From Tangfeifania diversioriginum (GTDB lineage Bacteria > Bacteroidota > Bacteroidia > Bacteroidales > Prolixibacteraceae): 64,000 nt of DNA. The stretch spans positions 33,920 through 97,919 of the forward strand of contig NZ_FQZE01000019.1 in assembly GCF_900141875.1 (NCBI RefSeq). The letters are read 5' to 3'. A program made the position numbers and the translations under genes. Within the stretch, counting starts at the first letter, position 1. Each line of letters opens with the position of its first letter. The notes below the pieces were generated by a model that was not told the origin of the DNA, did no database searches, and saw only the letters and a list, made by a program, of their open reading frames with translations. Below, one piece after another: positions 18,683 through 28,612 of the stretch.

Positions 18683-20302
18683 ATGAATAATATTATGAAA
18701 AAATATATAATTGGAATTCTATTCTTGACAGGGACGCTATTTATGTGGTCTTGTGATTTAGGCTATGAACCTTTGAGTGCTACAACAGATGAAGAGGTTC
18801 AGGAATTGCTTGCATCCGGTGATGATGAGACGATAGATTTGATATTGGGGAGCATGGCAAATGCAATGCCTAACTATTTTAATGCCAGTGGTTTAACGGG
18901 GGCTGGTGGAGCGGACGGACGTTATCGTAGCTGCCAGGGATTGGATTATATGCGTTGTTTGGAAGCAAATGATATTGTTTTTGGAGATATCGCATCTATT
19001 TCAATTTTTGGTGCCGATGAGTATAAATTTGCAGATTTTATCTCGCAGTCGGTTGACAAAAATGAGTATTATTGGATACACATGTGGCAACTGGTTACCA
19101 ATGCAAACAAAATGTTGTATTACCTGGATGACGAAACCATCGAAAGTAATCTGACCCTGAAAAAGTACAAAGCATATGGCTTGGTAGTACGTGCATACGC
19201 ATACAACTATCTGATGGAAAATTACCAGGAATCTTACCTGCAAGGGGGAAAAGATAAATTAGGTTTGATGATTTATGATACTTATGATCCCACCCAGGAC
19301 TATAAAGCACGTTCCTCATCAACTGAAACATATGAATTTATAGTTTCTGATTTAGAAGATGCCATTAATTTATTAAATGAATATTATAACAATTCCGGAG
19401 AATCTGGATACACTGCAGACATTACGGACATCGATCTGGGAGTTGCCCAGTTTATTTTGGCCAGGGTGAAATTAGTTATTGGAGAATGGGATGATGTCGT
19501 TGGTCTTTGTGATGCTATTTTAGCTAATTATTCTGATTTTATCGCTGAGGAATATTACGGTGGAGCCAATAAAGGATTTGAAATACGCCCGGAAGAGAAT
19601 GCTTTCTTGTATAATGAAGTAAATCCTGAAGTTATCCTTGGTTTCCCGAATGGAACAGCACTTACAACCCATACTTCATGGACCAACCCGTTTGGTGAAA
19701 GCTCTGGTGGAGAAAGCGGAGGCTATGCCCGTATCGACAACCGGTTGTTTGAAAAAATTGCTGCTGCTGATTATCGCCAGGATTGTTTTTTGGATACCAT
19801 GATTGTTGATTATACCTATCCAACCAATGGTACGCAGGATAACATCCCTACCTATACCAATCTTAAATTTGCTGCAACCTATGGTATTGGTTCTGATGAT
19901 AAGACACAAGTTGGAAGTTCCGAATGTAATTATATGCGTTCGTCGGAGGTATTACTCATGAAAGCTGAAGCACATGCCCGGAATGGAAATGCTACCGATG
20001 CTAAAAATACATTAGATGTACTTTTGGCTGCCCGCACAAGAGCAGGTGCAACTCCATTAACATGCGATAATTATCCGAGTATGACCGGAATGTCAGCATT
20101 GGAAATGGTTCAATTACAGACACGCATTGAAATGTGGGGAGAAAAAGGTCTTGAATATTATAACAACAAACGTTGGAATGTTTCAGTTGATCGTAGTGGT
20201 TCTGACATTCACACAGTTAAAGCTGCATATGACGTTTCTGAGATGACTTGTGATATTCCTGATGTGGAAATGCTGTATAATCCTTTGTGCGAACAAAATT
20301 AG
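18683..20302 (+). CDS. SusD/RagB-family lipoprotein (system 2)
   Basis: A 539-residue SusD-like lipoprotein, partner of the SusC at 14891. A second ATG at 18695 would give the cleaner leader (MKKYIIGILFLTGTLFMWSC, lipid Cys at residue 20 from there). The C-terminal half contains a conserved block with SSEVLLMKAEAHARNGNATDAKNTL and the terminal region where SusD proteins contact the barrel. It starts 9 bp after the SusC stop and is followed by a terminator, closing the second unit. Confidence 0.92.
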   Translation: MNNIMKKYIIGILFLTGTLFMWSCDLGYEPLSATTDEEVQELLASGDDETIDLILGSMANAMPNYFNASGLTGAGGADGRYRSCQGLDYMRCLEANDIVFGDIASISIFGADEYKFADFISQSVDKNEYYWIHMWQLVTNANKMLYYLDDETIESNLTLKKYKAYGLVVRAYAYNYLMENYQESYLQGGKDKLGLMIYDTYDPTQDYKARSSSTETYEFIVSDLEDAINLLNEYYNNSGESGYTADITDIDLGVAQFILARVKLVIGEWDDVVGLCDAILANYSDFIAEEYYGGANKGFEIRPEENAFLYNEVNPEVILGFPNGTALTTHTSWTNPFGESSGGESGGYARIDNRLFEKIAAADYRQDCFLDTMIVDYTYPTNGTQDNIPTYTNLKFAATYGIGSDDKTQVGSSECNYMRSSEVLLMKAEAHARNGNATDAKNTLDVLLAARTRAGATPLTCDNYPSMTGMSALEMVQLQTRIEMWGEKGLEYYNNKRWNVSVDRSGSDIHTVKAAYDVSEMTCDIPDVEMLYNPLCEQN

Positions 20303-20333
20303 CCTGATTTTTCATAGGTCGTAGATCAAGTAA

Positions 20334-20363
20334 GGGCGGAGCCTTGTGCCCCGCCCGCTTTTT
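20334..20363 (+). terminator. Rho-independent terminator after SusD 2
   Basis: GGGCGG (20334-20339) pairs with CCGCCC (20351-20356) around an 11-nt loop, followed by GCTTTTT. It separates the transporter unit from the downstream enzyme run, which has a 120-bp leader of its own. Confidence 0.75.
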
Positions 20364-20484
20364 GAAATTGCTGAAAAGTTTGTTATTGATAAATGAGAGA
20401 AACGTAGCTTCTCTTATAAAATAATAGCAGCGAAACATCCTCATTTTAAATAAAGACGATCAATAAAATAGAAGAACTTTTTTT

Positions 20485-23343
20485 ATGAAGCGAAGAACTT
20501 TTCTGATTCAAACAACCGTTTTTTCAGCAGGTTTGTTTGCTGTTAATTCTGTTCCTGCACTTGGAATGACAACAGGTAGCAAAAAGGGAAAAATAAATTT
20601 GTTTCAATCGTTTAAAGAGCCCGATTCAAAATATCACCCGTTTGTTCGCTGGTGGTGGAATGGCGATAAAATTGAAAAAGATGAATTAATCCGGGAGTTA
20701 CGATTATTGAAGGAGGCCGGCATTGGCGGTGTTGAAATTAATCCCATCGAATTTCCATCTACAGGTGACGATTTGGGCAAAAAGTCGCTGACGTGGCTGA
20801 GCGACGAATGGCTGGATATGTTGCAGGTTACCTTTGCCGAAGCCAAAAAACTCGACATGACCTGCGATTTAATCGTAGGCTCGGGCTGGCCCTTTGGAGC
20901 CGAAACCCTGCCACGTGATGAACGGGCACAGGTGGCTATTATTTATGCCGAAACACTGGAGGGACCTACCGTTTTTGAAACATCACAATTCAATATTTTT
21001 GATACGGTAGATCCCGGTGTTAGCGTGCCGTCTCCAAGCCGTACACTTGAAATTCTTTCGCTGAAACTGGTTCCCGATCCGATGTCGGGACTGGAGCAGG
21101 TAATTGACCTTTCTGAAAAGCGAAACGATGAAATTATCAGGGTCAAAATTCCTGAAGGGAAACATGTTTTTTATGCACTTGTAAAAGTCGATTCGTTTGC
21201 CAGTGTAATCAATGGTGCCCCGGGCGCTGCCGGTCCTATTCTCGATCACATGGATAAAAAGGCTGTTCGGAAATACCTCGACCACATGTCGGATACCATT
21301 GAAAAAAGAACAGGGCCCTTATCAAATCACCTTAGGGCATTTTTTACTGATTCAATGGAGCTGGAAGGTTGCAACTGGTCGAAAGACATCATCGAAGAAT
21401 TTGAAAAACGCCGGGGCTACAATATGATGCCCTACCTTCCGTTTACCATGTTCAAGGTTGGGCGTTTGGGCGGTGTTATCGACGATAAATATGGTGCAGA
21501 AAAAACGTCGGAGTTTAACGAGATTATAAAGCGGGTACGGTTCGATTTTGAACTTACGAAAGCCGAGTTGTTATACGAACGTTTCACCCAAACCTATTTA
21601 CAGTGGTGTAAAGACCAGAACGTAAAATCAAGGGCGCAGGCTTATGGTCGTGGTTTCTTTCCATTAGAAACAAGCTTAGGTTACGATATCCCCGAAGGAG
21701 AATCGTGGACAACCAACTGGCTTAAACACCGGCCGGGCGAAGAAATGTCGGACGATGATTACCGCCGCGGCCGCGGATACACGATGATTAACAAATATGT
21801 TTCTTCCGCTGCCCACTTAACCGGTAAGCGCATGGTAAGCTGCGAGGAAATGACCAACACGTATAATGTGTTCAACATTACTCTGGAGCAACTTAAAATA
21901 GGCTCCGACATGAGTATTATGTCGGGTATCACTCACTCCATCTGGCACGGATTTAACTATTCACCACCCGATGCTCCGTTCCCCGGATGGGTGCAGTACG
22001 GTTCGTATTACAGCGAAAAAAACAACTGGTGGCCCTATTTTAAATATCTGAATGAATACAAAGCACGTCTTTCAGCCTTGTTGCAAAATGTGGATATGTA
22101 CACCGACATGGCCATTTTGCCACCCAATTACGACATGTGGGGCGAAATGGGCGTTCAAACCGACCCTTTTCCCGAAAAATTAAATGTGCCTTATACGTCC
22201 ATTATTTGGGAATCGATTAATAAAACCGGTGGCGCTGCCGATTATGTTACTGAAATAATAATTAACGACGCAGAAATAAAAAAAGGAAAGCTTTGTTACG
22301 GGGAAAAAGAGTACGGAACGCTTTTCTTGCCTGAAGTGAGCAGTATGTTCCCTTCTACATTGAAAAAACTGCTTGAATTTGTTTCTACTGGCGGACGTAT
22401 TTTTTGTATCGAAAAATATCCTGAAAAATCGCTTGGATTAAGTAACTGGAAACAAAACGATAGAGAGGTTCGCGAATGGGTAGAAAAACTCAAAAGCTAT
22501 CCCGACAGGTTCATTCTTATTAAAAAGCCGGAAGACAACCGTTTTCTGGAATGGTATGCTGAACTGATTCCAAAATACGATTTACCAAAATACCTTTCCA
22601 TCGAAAAGCCCAACCGGTTTTTTATGCAAACCCGTTTTCAGGACGATGAAAAAAATGAAATTTTCTTTTTCCAGAATGTGCATAAACACAACAGTTATAA
22701 AACGACTGTTTCATTCTCAAAAGAAATTACCAAAGGGCGTTATCCCTGGATTTGGAATCCTGAAACCGGAGAAAGTTTCCGCATTGAGTTAGCGGGAGAC
22801 AGTTTTGAGATAGATCTTGGTCCGGCCGAAACACGTATTCTTGTTTTTAATAAAGAAAAAAGAGGCCCCAAATGGAACCCAGTTCCTGTAACCGGGGAAA
22901 ATGCTGAAACATTGAACAAGCATTGGGATGTTGAACTTCATCACAGCCGCGAGAAGTGGGTAAAAACATTCCGGATGAACGAACTTACCGATTTAAAAGA
23001 TACCGATTATGTGAATTTTACGGGTACTGCTATTTATAAAAAAAGCCTGAATGTGAATATCAGAAACAGCACTTACTTAAATCTTGGAAAAGTTTGGGGT
23101 GTGGCTGAGCTTTTTGTGAATGGACAATCGCTTGGTGTAAAATGGTATGGCAACCGAATCTATAATTTAAATGATATTTTGAAAGAAGGGGTGAATGAAA
23201 TAGAGCTGCATGTAACCACTTCAATGGGGAATTACATGAAAAACCTTACCGACAATGAAACTGCGCAAAAATTTACAGTAAAAGGAAGTAAGGATCAACC
23301 CATCCAATCAATGGGATTAATTGGTCCTGTAACATTGTATTAA
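20485..23343 (+). CDS. GH106-like exported glycosidase (putative alpha-L-rhamnosidase)
   Basis: A 952-residue exported enzyme. The N-terminus MKRRTFLIQTTVFSAGLFAVN has a basic KRR start and hydrophobic stretch (possible Tat-like signal). The block RWWWNGDKIEKDELIRELR followed by LLKEAGIGGVEINP (about residues 54-90) is characteristic of the GH106 alpha-L-rhamnosidase family and relatives. The C-terminus (about 830-950) is a galactose-binding-like sandwich with WGVAELFVNGQSLGVKW and ends in GLIGPVTLY. Family members release terminal rhamnose from pectic polysaccharides. It is the first gene of the enzyme operon, 20 bp before the first GH28 gene. Confidence 0.82.
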   Translation: MKRRTFLIQTTVFSAGLFAVNSVPALGMTTGSKKGKINLFQSFKEPDSKYHPFVRWWWNGDKIEKDELIRELRLLKEAGIGGVEINPIEFPSTGDDLGKKSLTWLSDEWLDMLQVTFAEAKKLDMTCDLIVGSGWPFGAETLPRDERAQVAIIYAETLEGPTVFETSQFNIFDTVDPGVSVPSPSRTLEILSLKLVPDPMSGLEQVIDLSEKRNDEIIRVKIPEGKHVFYALVKVDSFASVINGAPGAAGPILDHMDKKAVRKYLDHMSDTIEKRTGPLSNHLRAFFTDSMELEGCNWSKDIIEEFEKRRGYNMMPYLPFTMFKVGRLGGVIDDKYGAEKTSEFNEIIKRVRFDFELTKAELLYERFTQTYLQWCKDQNVKSRAQAYGRGFFPLETSLGYDIPEGESWTTNWLKHRPGEEMSDDDYRRGRGYTMINKYVSSAAHLTGKRMVSCEEMTNTYNVFNITLEQLKIGSDMSIMSGITHSIWHGFNYSPPDAPFPGWVQYGSYYSEKNNWWPYFKYLNEYKARLSALLQNVDMYTDMAILPPNYDMWGEMGVQTDPFPEKLNVPYTSIIWESINKTGGAADYVTEIIINDAEIKKGKLCYGEKEYGTLFLPEVSSMFPSTLKKLLEFVSTGGRIFCIEKYPEKSLGLSNWKQNDREVREWVEKLKSYPDRFILIKKPEDNRFLEWYAELIPKYDLPKYLSIEKPNRFFMQTRFQDDEKNEIFFFQNVHKHNSYKTTVSFSKEITKGRYPWIWNPETGESFRIELAGDSFEIDLGPAETRILVFNKEKRGPKWNPVPVTGENAETLNKHWDVELHHSREKWVKTFRMNELTDLKDTDYVNFTGTAIYKKSLNVNIRNSTYLNLGKVWGVAELFVNGQSLGVKWYGNRIYNLNDILKEGVNEIELHVTTSMGNYMKNLTDNETAQKFTVKGSKDQPIQSMGLIGPVTLY

Positions 23344-23363
23344 ACTATTAAAAATCGAACAAT

Positions 23364-24833
23364 ATGAAATTAAAATCCATTATTTTATCGCTGGCCCTGC
23401 TTTGTTTCACCGGGGTTTTTGCCAAAGACTACAATGCCTCCATATTTGGAATAAAGTCAAACGGAACAACGCTTAATACAACTTCTATTCAAAAAGCTAT
23501 CGACCTTATTCACGAAGAAGGTGGCGGACATCTCAATTTTTATGTGGGACGATACCTGACCGGAACCATTGAACTAAAATCGGATGTGCATATTATTCTG
23601 CATGAAGGCGCCATCCTGGTGGGTTCAACCAATATTTACGACTATAATATTGAAACTCCGAATACGGCCCTGGTGTATGCAAAAAATGCTGATAATATCT
23701 CCATTACCGGTCTTGGGGTTATCGACGGGCAGGGACGCGATGTAGCATACAGTTTACTCGACCAGGTACACAAAGGTATTATTAATGACCAACTGAAATA
23801 CGACCGCCCTGCAAACCGGCGTCCGAAAGGAATTTATTTTCGTGAATGTAGAAATGTGGAAATAAGTGGAATTACCATTAAAAATACGGCAGAATGGGTT
23901 CAGGTGTATGATCAGTGTGAGAACCTGAAAATCGATAAAATTACGGTTGACAGCAAAGCATTCTGGAATAACGACGGACTGGATATTGTGGATTGCAAAG
24001 ATGTATTGCTTACCAACTCGTTCATCGATTCATCCGATGACGCCATTTGTTTTAAATCGCACGATGCCACCAAAATGTGCGAAAACGTTGAAGTAAGAAA
24101 CTGCGTGGCAAGGTCGAGCGCCAGCGGAATAAAATTTGGAACAGTAACGCGTGGCGGTTATAAAAATTTCAAAATCATTAACAACAAAGTTTACGACACT
24201 TATCGTTCGGCAATTGCTATTCAAACCCCCGACGGCGGTGTTATCGAAAATATTCTGATTGACAGCCTGAATGTTTACAATACCGGAAATGCTATCTTTT
24301 TGCGCATCGGGGAGCGCTGGGCTAAAAATGGTGTTGGTTCAATGAATAACATCACTATTCAGAATGTGTATGCCGAAATTCCGGCCACCAAACCCGATGC
24401 CGGTTATCCGTATGAAGGCCCCATTGAAGATTTACCAAGAAATATTTCTCCGGCCAGTATCGTTGGACTTCCCGGCCATGATATCACAAATGTAACGTTA
24501 CGAAATATCGAAATTGTTTATCCGGGTGGCAGCAATAAAACCTATGCCTACCGCGGAATTAAACCTGCTGATTTGGACGGAATACCTGAAATGCCCGACA
24601 GATACCCCGAGTACTCGCAATGGAAAGAATTACCCGCCTGGGGATTTTATGTGCGGCATGCCAAAAATCTTACATTCGAAAATGTAACGCTTACCGCTAA
24701 AGAAAAAGAGTACCGTCCGGCCATTGTTTTCGACGATGTAAAAGGAGCTACTTTAAAGGATATGGAATATAACTTTCCGGGAAGCGGCAAAAAACTTTTC
24801 AAATATAAATCAACGGAAATTATTCAAAAATAA
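23364..24833 (+). CDS. GH28-family glycosidase 1 (polygalacturonase-like)
   Basis: A 489-residue secreted right-handed beta-helix enzyme with a signal peptide cleaved near VFAKD (about residue 20). The GH28 catalytic aspartates are present: NNDG (Asp 204) and SSDDA (Asp 225, Asp 226). The usual GHG histidine motif is replaced by SGIKFGT, a change shared with the next gene, so specificity may differ from classical endo-polygalacturonases. GH28 enzymes hydrolyse galacturonic acid or rhamnogalacturonan linkages. Its stop codon overlaps an ATG of the next GH28 gene (TAATG). Confidence 0.88.
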   Translation: MKLKSIILSLALLCFTGVFAKDYNASIFGIKSNGTTLNTTSIQKAIDLIHEEGGGHLNFYVGRYLTGTIELKSDVHIILHEGAILVGSTNIYDYNIETPNTALVYAKNADNISITGLGVIDGQGRDVAYSLLDQVHKGIINDQLKYDRPANRRPKGIYFRECRNVEISGITIKNTAEWVQVYDQCENLKIDKITVDSKAFWNNDGLDIVDCKDVLLTNSFIDSSDDAICFKSHDATKMCENVEVRNCVARSSASGIKFGTVTRGGYKNFKIINNKVYDTYRSAIAIQTPDGGVIENILIDSLNVYNTGNAIFLRIGERWAKNGVGSMNNITIQNVYAEIPATKPDAGYPYEGPIEDLPRNISPASIVGLPGHDITNVTLRNIEIVYPGGSNKTYAYRGIKPADLDGIPEMPDRYPEYSQWKELPAWGFYVRHAKNLTFENVTLTAKEKEYRPAIVFDDVKGATLKDMEYNFPGSGKKLFKYKSTEIIQK

Positions 24834-24874
24834 TGAAACGTTTGGGTTTTAATCAAAAAGAAAAAACAAGAACC

Positions 24875-26362
24875 ATGAATAAAATAAAATTATTGTTTAC
24901 AGCCATCGTAATGCTTTTGGTGATTCATGTATCGGCTAAAGATTATTATGTCTCTGATTTCGGAGCAAAAGCCGACGGTATAACCGTTAACACGCGAACC
25001 ATACAAGGAGCAATCGATTATATTAGCGAACATGGGGGAGGCCGTTTGGTATTTGGCCCCGGAAATTATGTTACCGGAAGTATTTATGTGAAATCGGATG
25101 TTACCCTTCATTTGGAGTACGGGGCAACCATTTTGGGCTCCACCAATCCATTTGATTATGTGAAAGATCCAAAAGTTAAATGGATGTCGATGATTTTTGC
25201 CATTAACCAGGAAAATATAGGGATAACAGGAAAAGGTACCATTAACGGACGCGGTTTTATTACAGCAAATAATATGATGAACTACATCCACCGTGGAGTT
25301 TATAAAGATCCGTTAAAACTCGACCGTCCTAACGAAACCAACCGCCCGGAGAATATTTATTTTCGCGAATGTACGAATGTGAGAATTACAGATATCACAC
25401 TTCGCGACCCGGCCAGTTGGAACCAGACCTACGACCAGTGTAAAAACCTATACGTAGATGGTATTTACGTGGATAGCAAATCATACTGGAATAACGATGG
25501 TATAGACATTGTGGACTGCGACGGAGTTATCCTGAAAAATTCGTATTTCGATGCAGCTGACGACGTGCTTTGTTTTAAATCGCATGATGCCAACAGCATT
25601 TGCCAGAATGTGGTGGTTGAAAATTGTGTGGGCCGCTCCAGCGCCAACGGACTGAAATTCGGTACGGTTTCGCGTGGCGGATTTCGCAATTTCAAAATAA
25701 AAAACATTACCATTTTCGATACTTTCCGCTCGGCCATTACATTTGCTGCGGTTGACGGTGGTATAATTGAAAACATAGAAGTTGACAGTGTCCGCTCTAT
25801 AAATACCGGAAACGTAATTTTTCTGCGTATTGGCGATCGCTGGAGCAAAGGCAAAAAACCAAGCATGAAAAATATTACCATTTCGAATGTGTATGCCGAA
25901 GTTCCGATAGGAAAACCTGATGTAGGATATAATTACGAAGGACCAATTGAAGATAATCCGCGTAATATTTCACCTGCCAGTATTGTGGGATTGCCCGAAT
26001 ACCGTATTCAGGATGTAAAACTGAAAAATATTGAAATTGTATATCCCGGAGCCGGAAATCCGTTGTATGCATATCGTGGAACCAGTCCTGCTGAATTAGA
26101 CAGCATTCCTGAAATGCGGGAAAAATACCCCGAATTTTCGCAGTGGAAAGAACTGCCTGCCTGGGGATTTTATGTGCGCCATGCCGATGGTGTGGAATTT
26201 GAAAACGTAAAGCTGGTTGCTGAGAAAAAAGATTACCGGCCTTCTATCGTAATCGACGACGTGAAGGGCGCCACTTTTGACAATGTGGAATTTGTTGAGC
26301 CCGAAAGTAAAGGGAAAGAACAAATAATTCAAAACAAATCTACAAACGTGGTTATCAAGTAA
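24875..26362 (+). CDS. GH28-family glycosidase 2
   Basis: A 495-residue paralogue of the preceding enzyme with the same layout. The ATG at 24875 is preferred because MNKIKLLFTAIVMLLVIHVSA is a standard signal peptide; an in-frame ATG at 24833 overlapping the previous stop would add 14 polar residues. It has NNDG and AADD motifs at the catalytic positions and SANGLKFGT instead of GHG. The pair probably arose by tandem duplication and may act on successive linkages of the same pectic backbone. Confidence 0.88.
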   Translation: MNKIKLLFTAIVMLLVIHVSAKDYYVSDFGAKADGITVNTRTIQGAIDYISEHGGGRLVFGPGNYVTGSIYVKSDVTLHLEYGATILGSTNPFDYVKDPKVKWMSMIFAINQENIGITGKGTINGRGFITANNMMNYIHRGVYKDPLKLDRPNETNRPENIYFRECTNVRITDITLRDPASWNQTYDQCKNLYVDGIYVDSKSYWNNDGIDIVDCDGVILKNSYFDAADDVLCFKSHDANSICQNVVVENCVGRSSANGLKFGTVSRGGFRNFKIKNITIFDTFRSAITFAAVDGGIIENIEVDSVRSINTGNVIFLRIGDRWSKGKKPSMKNITISNVYAEVPIGKPDVGYNYEGPIEDNPRNISPASIVGLPEYRIQDVKLKNIEIVYPGAGNPLYAYRGTSPAELDSIPEMREKYPEFSQWKELPAWGFYVRHADGVEFENVKLVAEKKDYRPSIVIDDVKGATFDNVEFVEPESKGKEQIIQNKSTNVVIK

Positions 26363-26396
26363 TTTTCAAAATTCATTCAATTAAAAGAAGAAAGCA

Positions 26397-27149
26397 ATGA
26401 AAAAATATAAAATATTCATTTTTAGTTTACTCATTATATTTTCGCTGAACCTTTCAGCAAAAGACTACAAAGCTTCGTTATTTGGCGTAAAATCAGACGG
26501 TACCACATTAAATACCGGTTCTATTCAATACGCCATCGACTATATCAGTGAAAATGGTGGCGGACGCCTGGTGTTTTATGTTGGCCGCTATCTTACCGGA
26601 AGTTTTTACTTAAAACCCAATGTAACCGTCCAGCTTGAAGAAGGAGCCGTTTTGGTAGGTTTTCATTCTGTTTACGATTATTTTGAAGTGAATGGAACCA
26701 AAGCGCTGATTCTGGCCGATACTGTTGAAAACATAGGCATCACCGGAAAAGGGGTGATTGAAGGAAACGGACATGCCGTATTAAAAAGTATTGAAGAGCA
26801 AATTGGAAAAGGCTATCTCGATGCCGGCCAATTGCCGGCAAAACCGGCTTTAATCAATTTTAACGCATGTAGCAATGTAACATTGGATGAAATTATTTTA
26901 CGCGATGCCTGTGGCGATGTGCAGGTTTATTCAAGATGTAAAAAGGTAAAAATAAATAACATAACTGTTGAAAGCACATCGCTTCCGGATAGTAAGGGAA
27001 TTGTAATTTCCGGTTGCAATGGGTTTACGTTGAGCGATTCGTATTTCGAAACTTCGGGAACGGAATTGAGTTCAAACAACACATCAAAGGATGTTTCTGT
27101 AAGTGGCGCAGTTAATTCAAAAGGGAAAAAAATAAAAGCAGCAAAATAG
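26397..27149 (+). CDS. Truncated GH28 relative lacking the catalytic residues
   Basis: A 250-residue exported protein clearly related to the N-terminal half of the two preceding GH28 enzymes: signal peptide ending LNLSAKD, then SLFGVKSDGTTLNTGSIQ and GGGRLVFYVGRYLTGS. Where they have the NNDG and DD motifs it reads SLPDSKGIVIS and ETSGTELSS, and the C-terminal half of the beta-helix is absent; a lysine-rich tail follows. It is thus unlikely to be a GH28 hydrolase. It is an intact frame within the operon, one base before the GH29 gene, so it may be a binding protein or a decaying duplicate. Confidence 0.75.
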   Translation: MKKYKIFIFSLLIIFSLNLSAKDYKASLFGVKSDGTTLNTGSIQYAIDYISENGGGRLVFYVGRYLTGSFYLKPNVTVQLEEGAVLVGFHSVYDYFEVNGTKALILADTVENIGITGKGVIEGNGHAVLKSIEEQIGKGYLDAGQLPAKPALINFNACSNVTLDEIILRDACGDVQVYSRCKKVKINNITVESTSLPDSKGIVISGCNGFTLSDSYFETSGTELSSNNTSKDVSVSGAVNSKGKKIKAAK

Positions 27150-27150
27150 A

Positions 27151-28587
27151 ATGAACCGAAAAATAGTTTCCATTTTTTTTCTGTTTGTTTTTATTCAGTC
27201 AATTTCAGCCCAGAAACGACCACCTGCTGAAGAACGCCTGGAATGGTGGCACGATGCCAAATTCGGGATGTTTATCCACTGGGGTGTTTATTCGATGTAT
27301 GGTGGGGTTTATAAAGGACACCAACAGGCCTACGGCGATGCAGCCTGGATAGAAAACCGCTGTAAAATACCGGTAGCGGAATACCGCGAACATGCCAGAG
27401 ACTTCAACCCGGTGAATTACGATCCGGATGCCTGGGTGAAACAGGCAAAAGAGGCGGGAATGAAATACCTGATTATTACGGCTAAACACCACGACGGTTT
27501 TGCACTTTTCGACAGCAAAGCCAGCGACTGGGATGTTGTGGATGCCACCAAATACGGGAAAGACTTGATAGAACCACTGGTGGAAGCCTGTAAAAAATAT
27601 GGCATCCGTTTGGGGTTCTACTATTCACAGGCCAACGACTGGACCAATCCGGGAGGAACCGTTGCCCGGCGCCCCATGTGGCAGGGGTGGCCCAATCCCG
27701 ATTCTGCGCGAATCGATCAATATACCAAAGAACATAACGGAAGCTGGGATCCGGTGCAGGAAACCAGAACTTTTGATGAGTATGTGGATCAGGTTGCTGT
27801 TCCGCAGGCAAAAGAACTGCTCACCAATTACGGCGATGTTTCTGTGCTTTGGTGGGATTATGCCACCCAAATGAAAAGTTACCAGGGAGCGGTAAAACTG
27901 GAAAAGTTGTTGAACATTCAGCCCGATATTATTACCAACGACCGGTTGCACCCCGATTTTCCGGGAGATACAAAAACACCGGAACAGGGAATTCCAAAAT
28001 GGGATCAAATTGAAGCTGGTGAAAACTGGGAAACCTGCATGACCATGAACAATTCATGGGGATATAAAAGTTTCGATAACAAATGGAAACCTTCAGAACA
28101 ATTAATCCGGAACCTGGTAAAAATTGCAGCACGAGGCGGAAATTACCTGCTGAATGTGGGGCCAAAACCCGATGGCACTTTTCCTGATGAAAGTATTGAC
28201 CGGTTAAAAGAAATTGGCCGATGGATGGACACTAACGGGGAAGCCATTTACAACACGCAGGCAAGCCCGTTTGGAGAGCTTCCCTGGGGAGAATGTACCA
28301 GTAAAAAAGAAGCTGGAAATACGGTGCTTTACTTTTCCGTTTTTGACTGGCCGACAGATGGGAAGCTTAAAATTCCGGGGCTGAAAAACAAAGTGGTTTC
28401 TGCAAAATTATTAGCTAACGGGGAGAACGTGAAGACATCGGCAACACATACAGGTTTGGAAATATTTGTTCCTCAAAGGATGCCCGACTCCATAGTTACC
28501 GTAATTCAAGTTGAAGTTAAAGGTGAGGTTAAGCAGCATGGTTTGTCAAAAAAGAAAGAAAAAATGCAAAGTGGTGCGTTGGATTAA
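27151..28587 (+). CDS. GH29 alpha-L-fucosidase, exported
   Basis: A 478-residue exported fucosidase (signal peptide ending SISAQ). GH29 hallmarks are EWWHDAKFGMFIHWGVYS near the N-terminus, ITAKHHDGFALFDSKASDWDV, and VLWWDYA, whose Asp at about residue 236 is the expected nucleophile. It would remove alpha-linked L-fucose side groups with retention. The general acid/base position is variable in the family and I do not assign it. It starts one base after the preceding gene, and an unrelated lipoprotein begins 25 bp after its stop. Confidence 0.9.
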   Translation: MNRKIVSIFFLFVFIQSISAQKRPPAEERLEWWHDAKFGMFIHWGVYSMYGGVYKGHQQAYGDAAWIENRCKIPVAEYREHARDFNPVNYDPDAWVKQAKEAGMKYLIITAKHHDGFALFDSKASDWDVVDATKYGKDLIEPLVEACKKYGIRLGFYYSQANDWTNPGGTVARRPMWQGWPNPDSARIDQYTKEHNGSWDPVQETRTFDEYVDQVAVPQAKELLTNYGDVSVLWWDYATQMKSYQGAVKLEKLLNIQPDIITNDRLHPDFPGDTKTPEQGIPKWDQIEAGENWETCMTMNNSWGYKSFDNKWKPSEQLIRNLVKIAARGGNYLLNVGPKPDGTFPDESIDRLKEIGRWMDTNGEAIYNTQASPFGELPWGECTSKKEAGNTVLYFSVFDWPTDGKLKIPGLKNKVVSAKLLANGENVKTSATHTGLEIFVPQRMPDSIVTVIQVEVKGEVKQHGLSKKKEKMQSGALD

Positions 28588-28612
28588 CTGTTTGAAATAC
28601 AGAAATATTGCA

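Noticed and set aside
28511..28612. Upstream extension of the GH141-like gene into GH29
   Set aside because: The extension overlaps GH29 coding sequence and precedes a clear lipoprotein leader that must be N-terminal.
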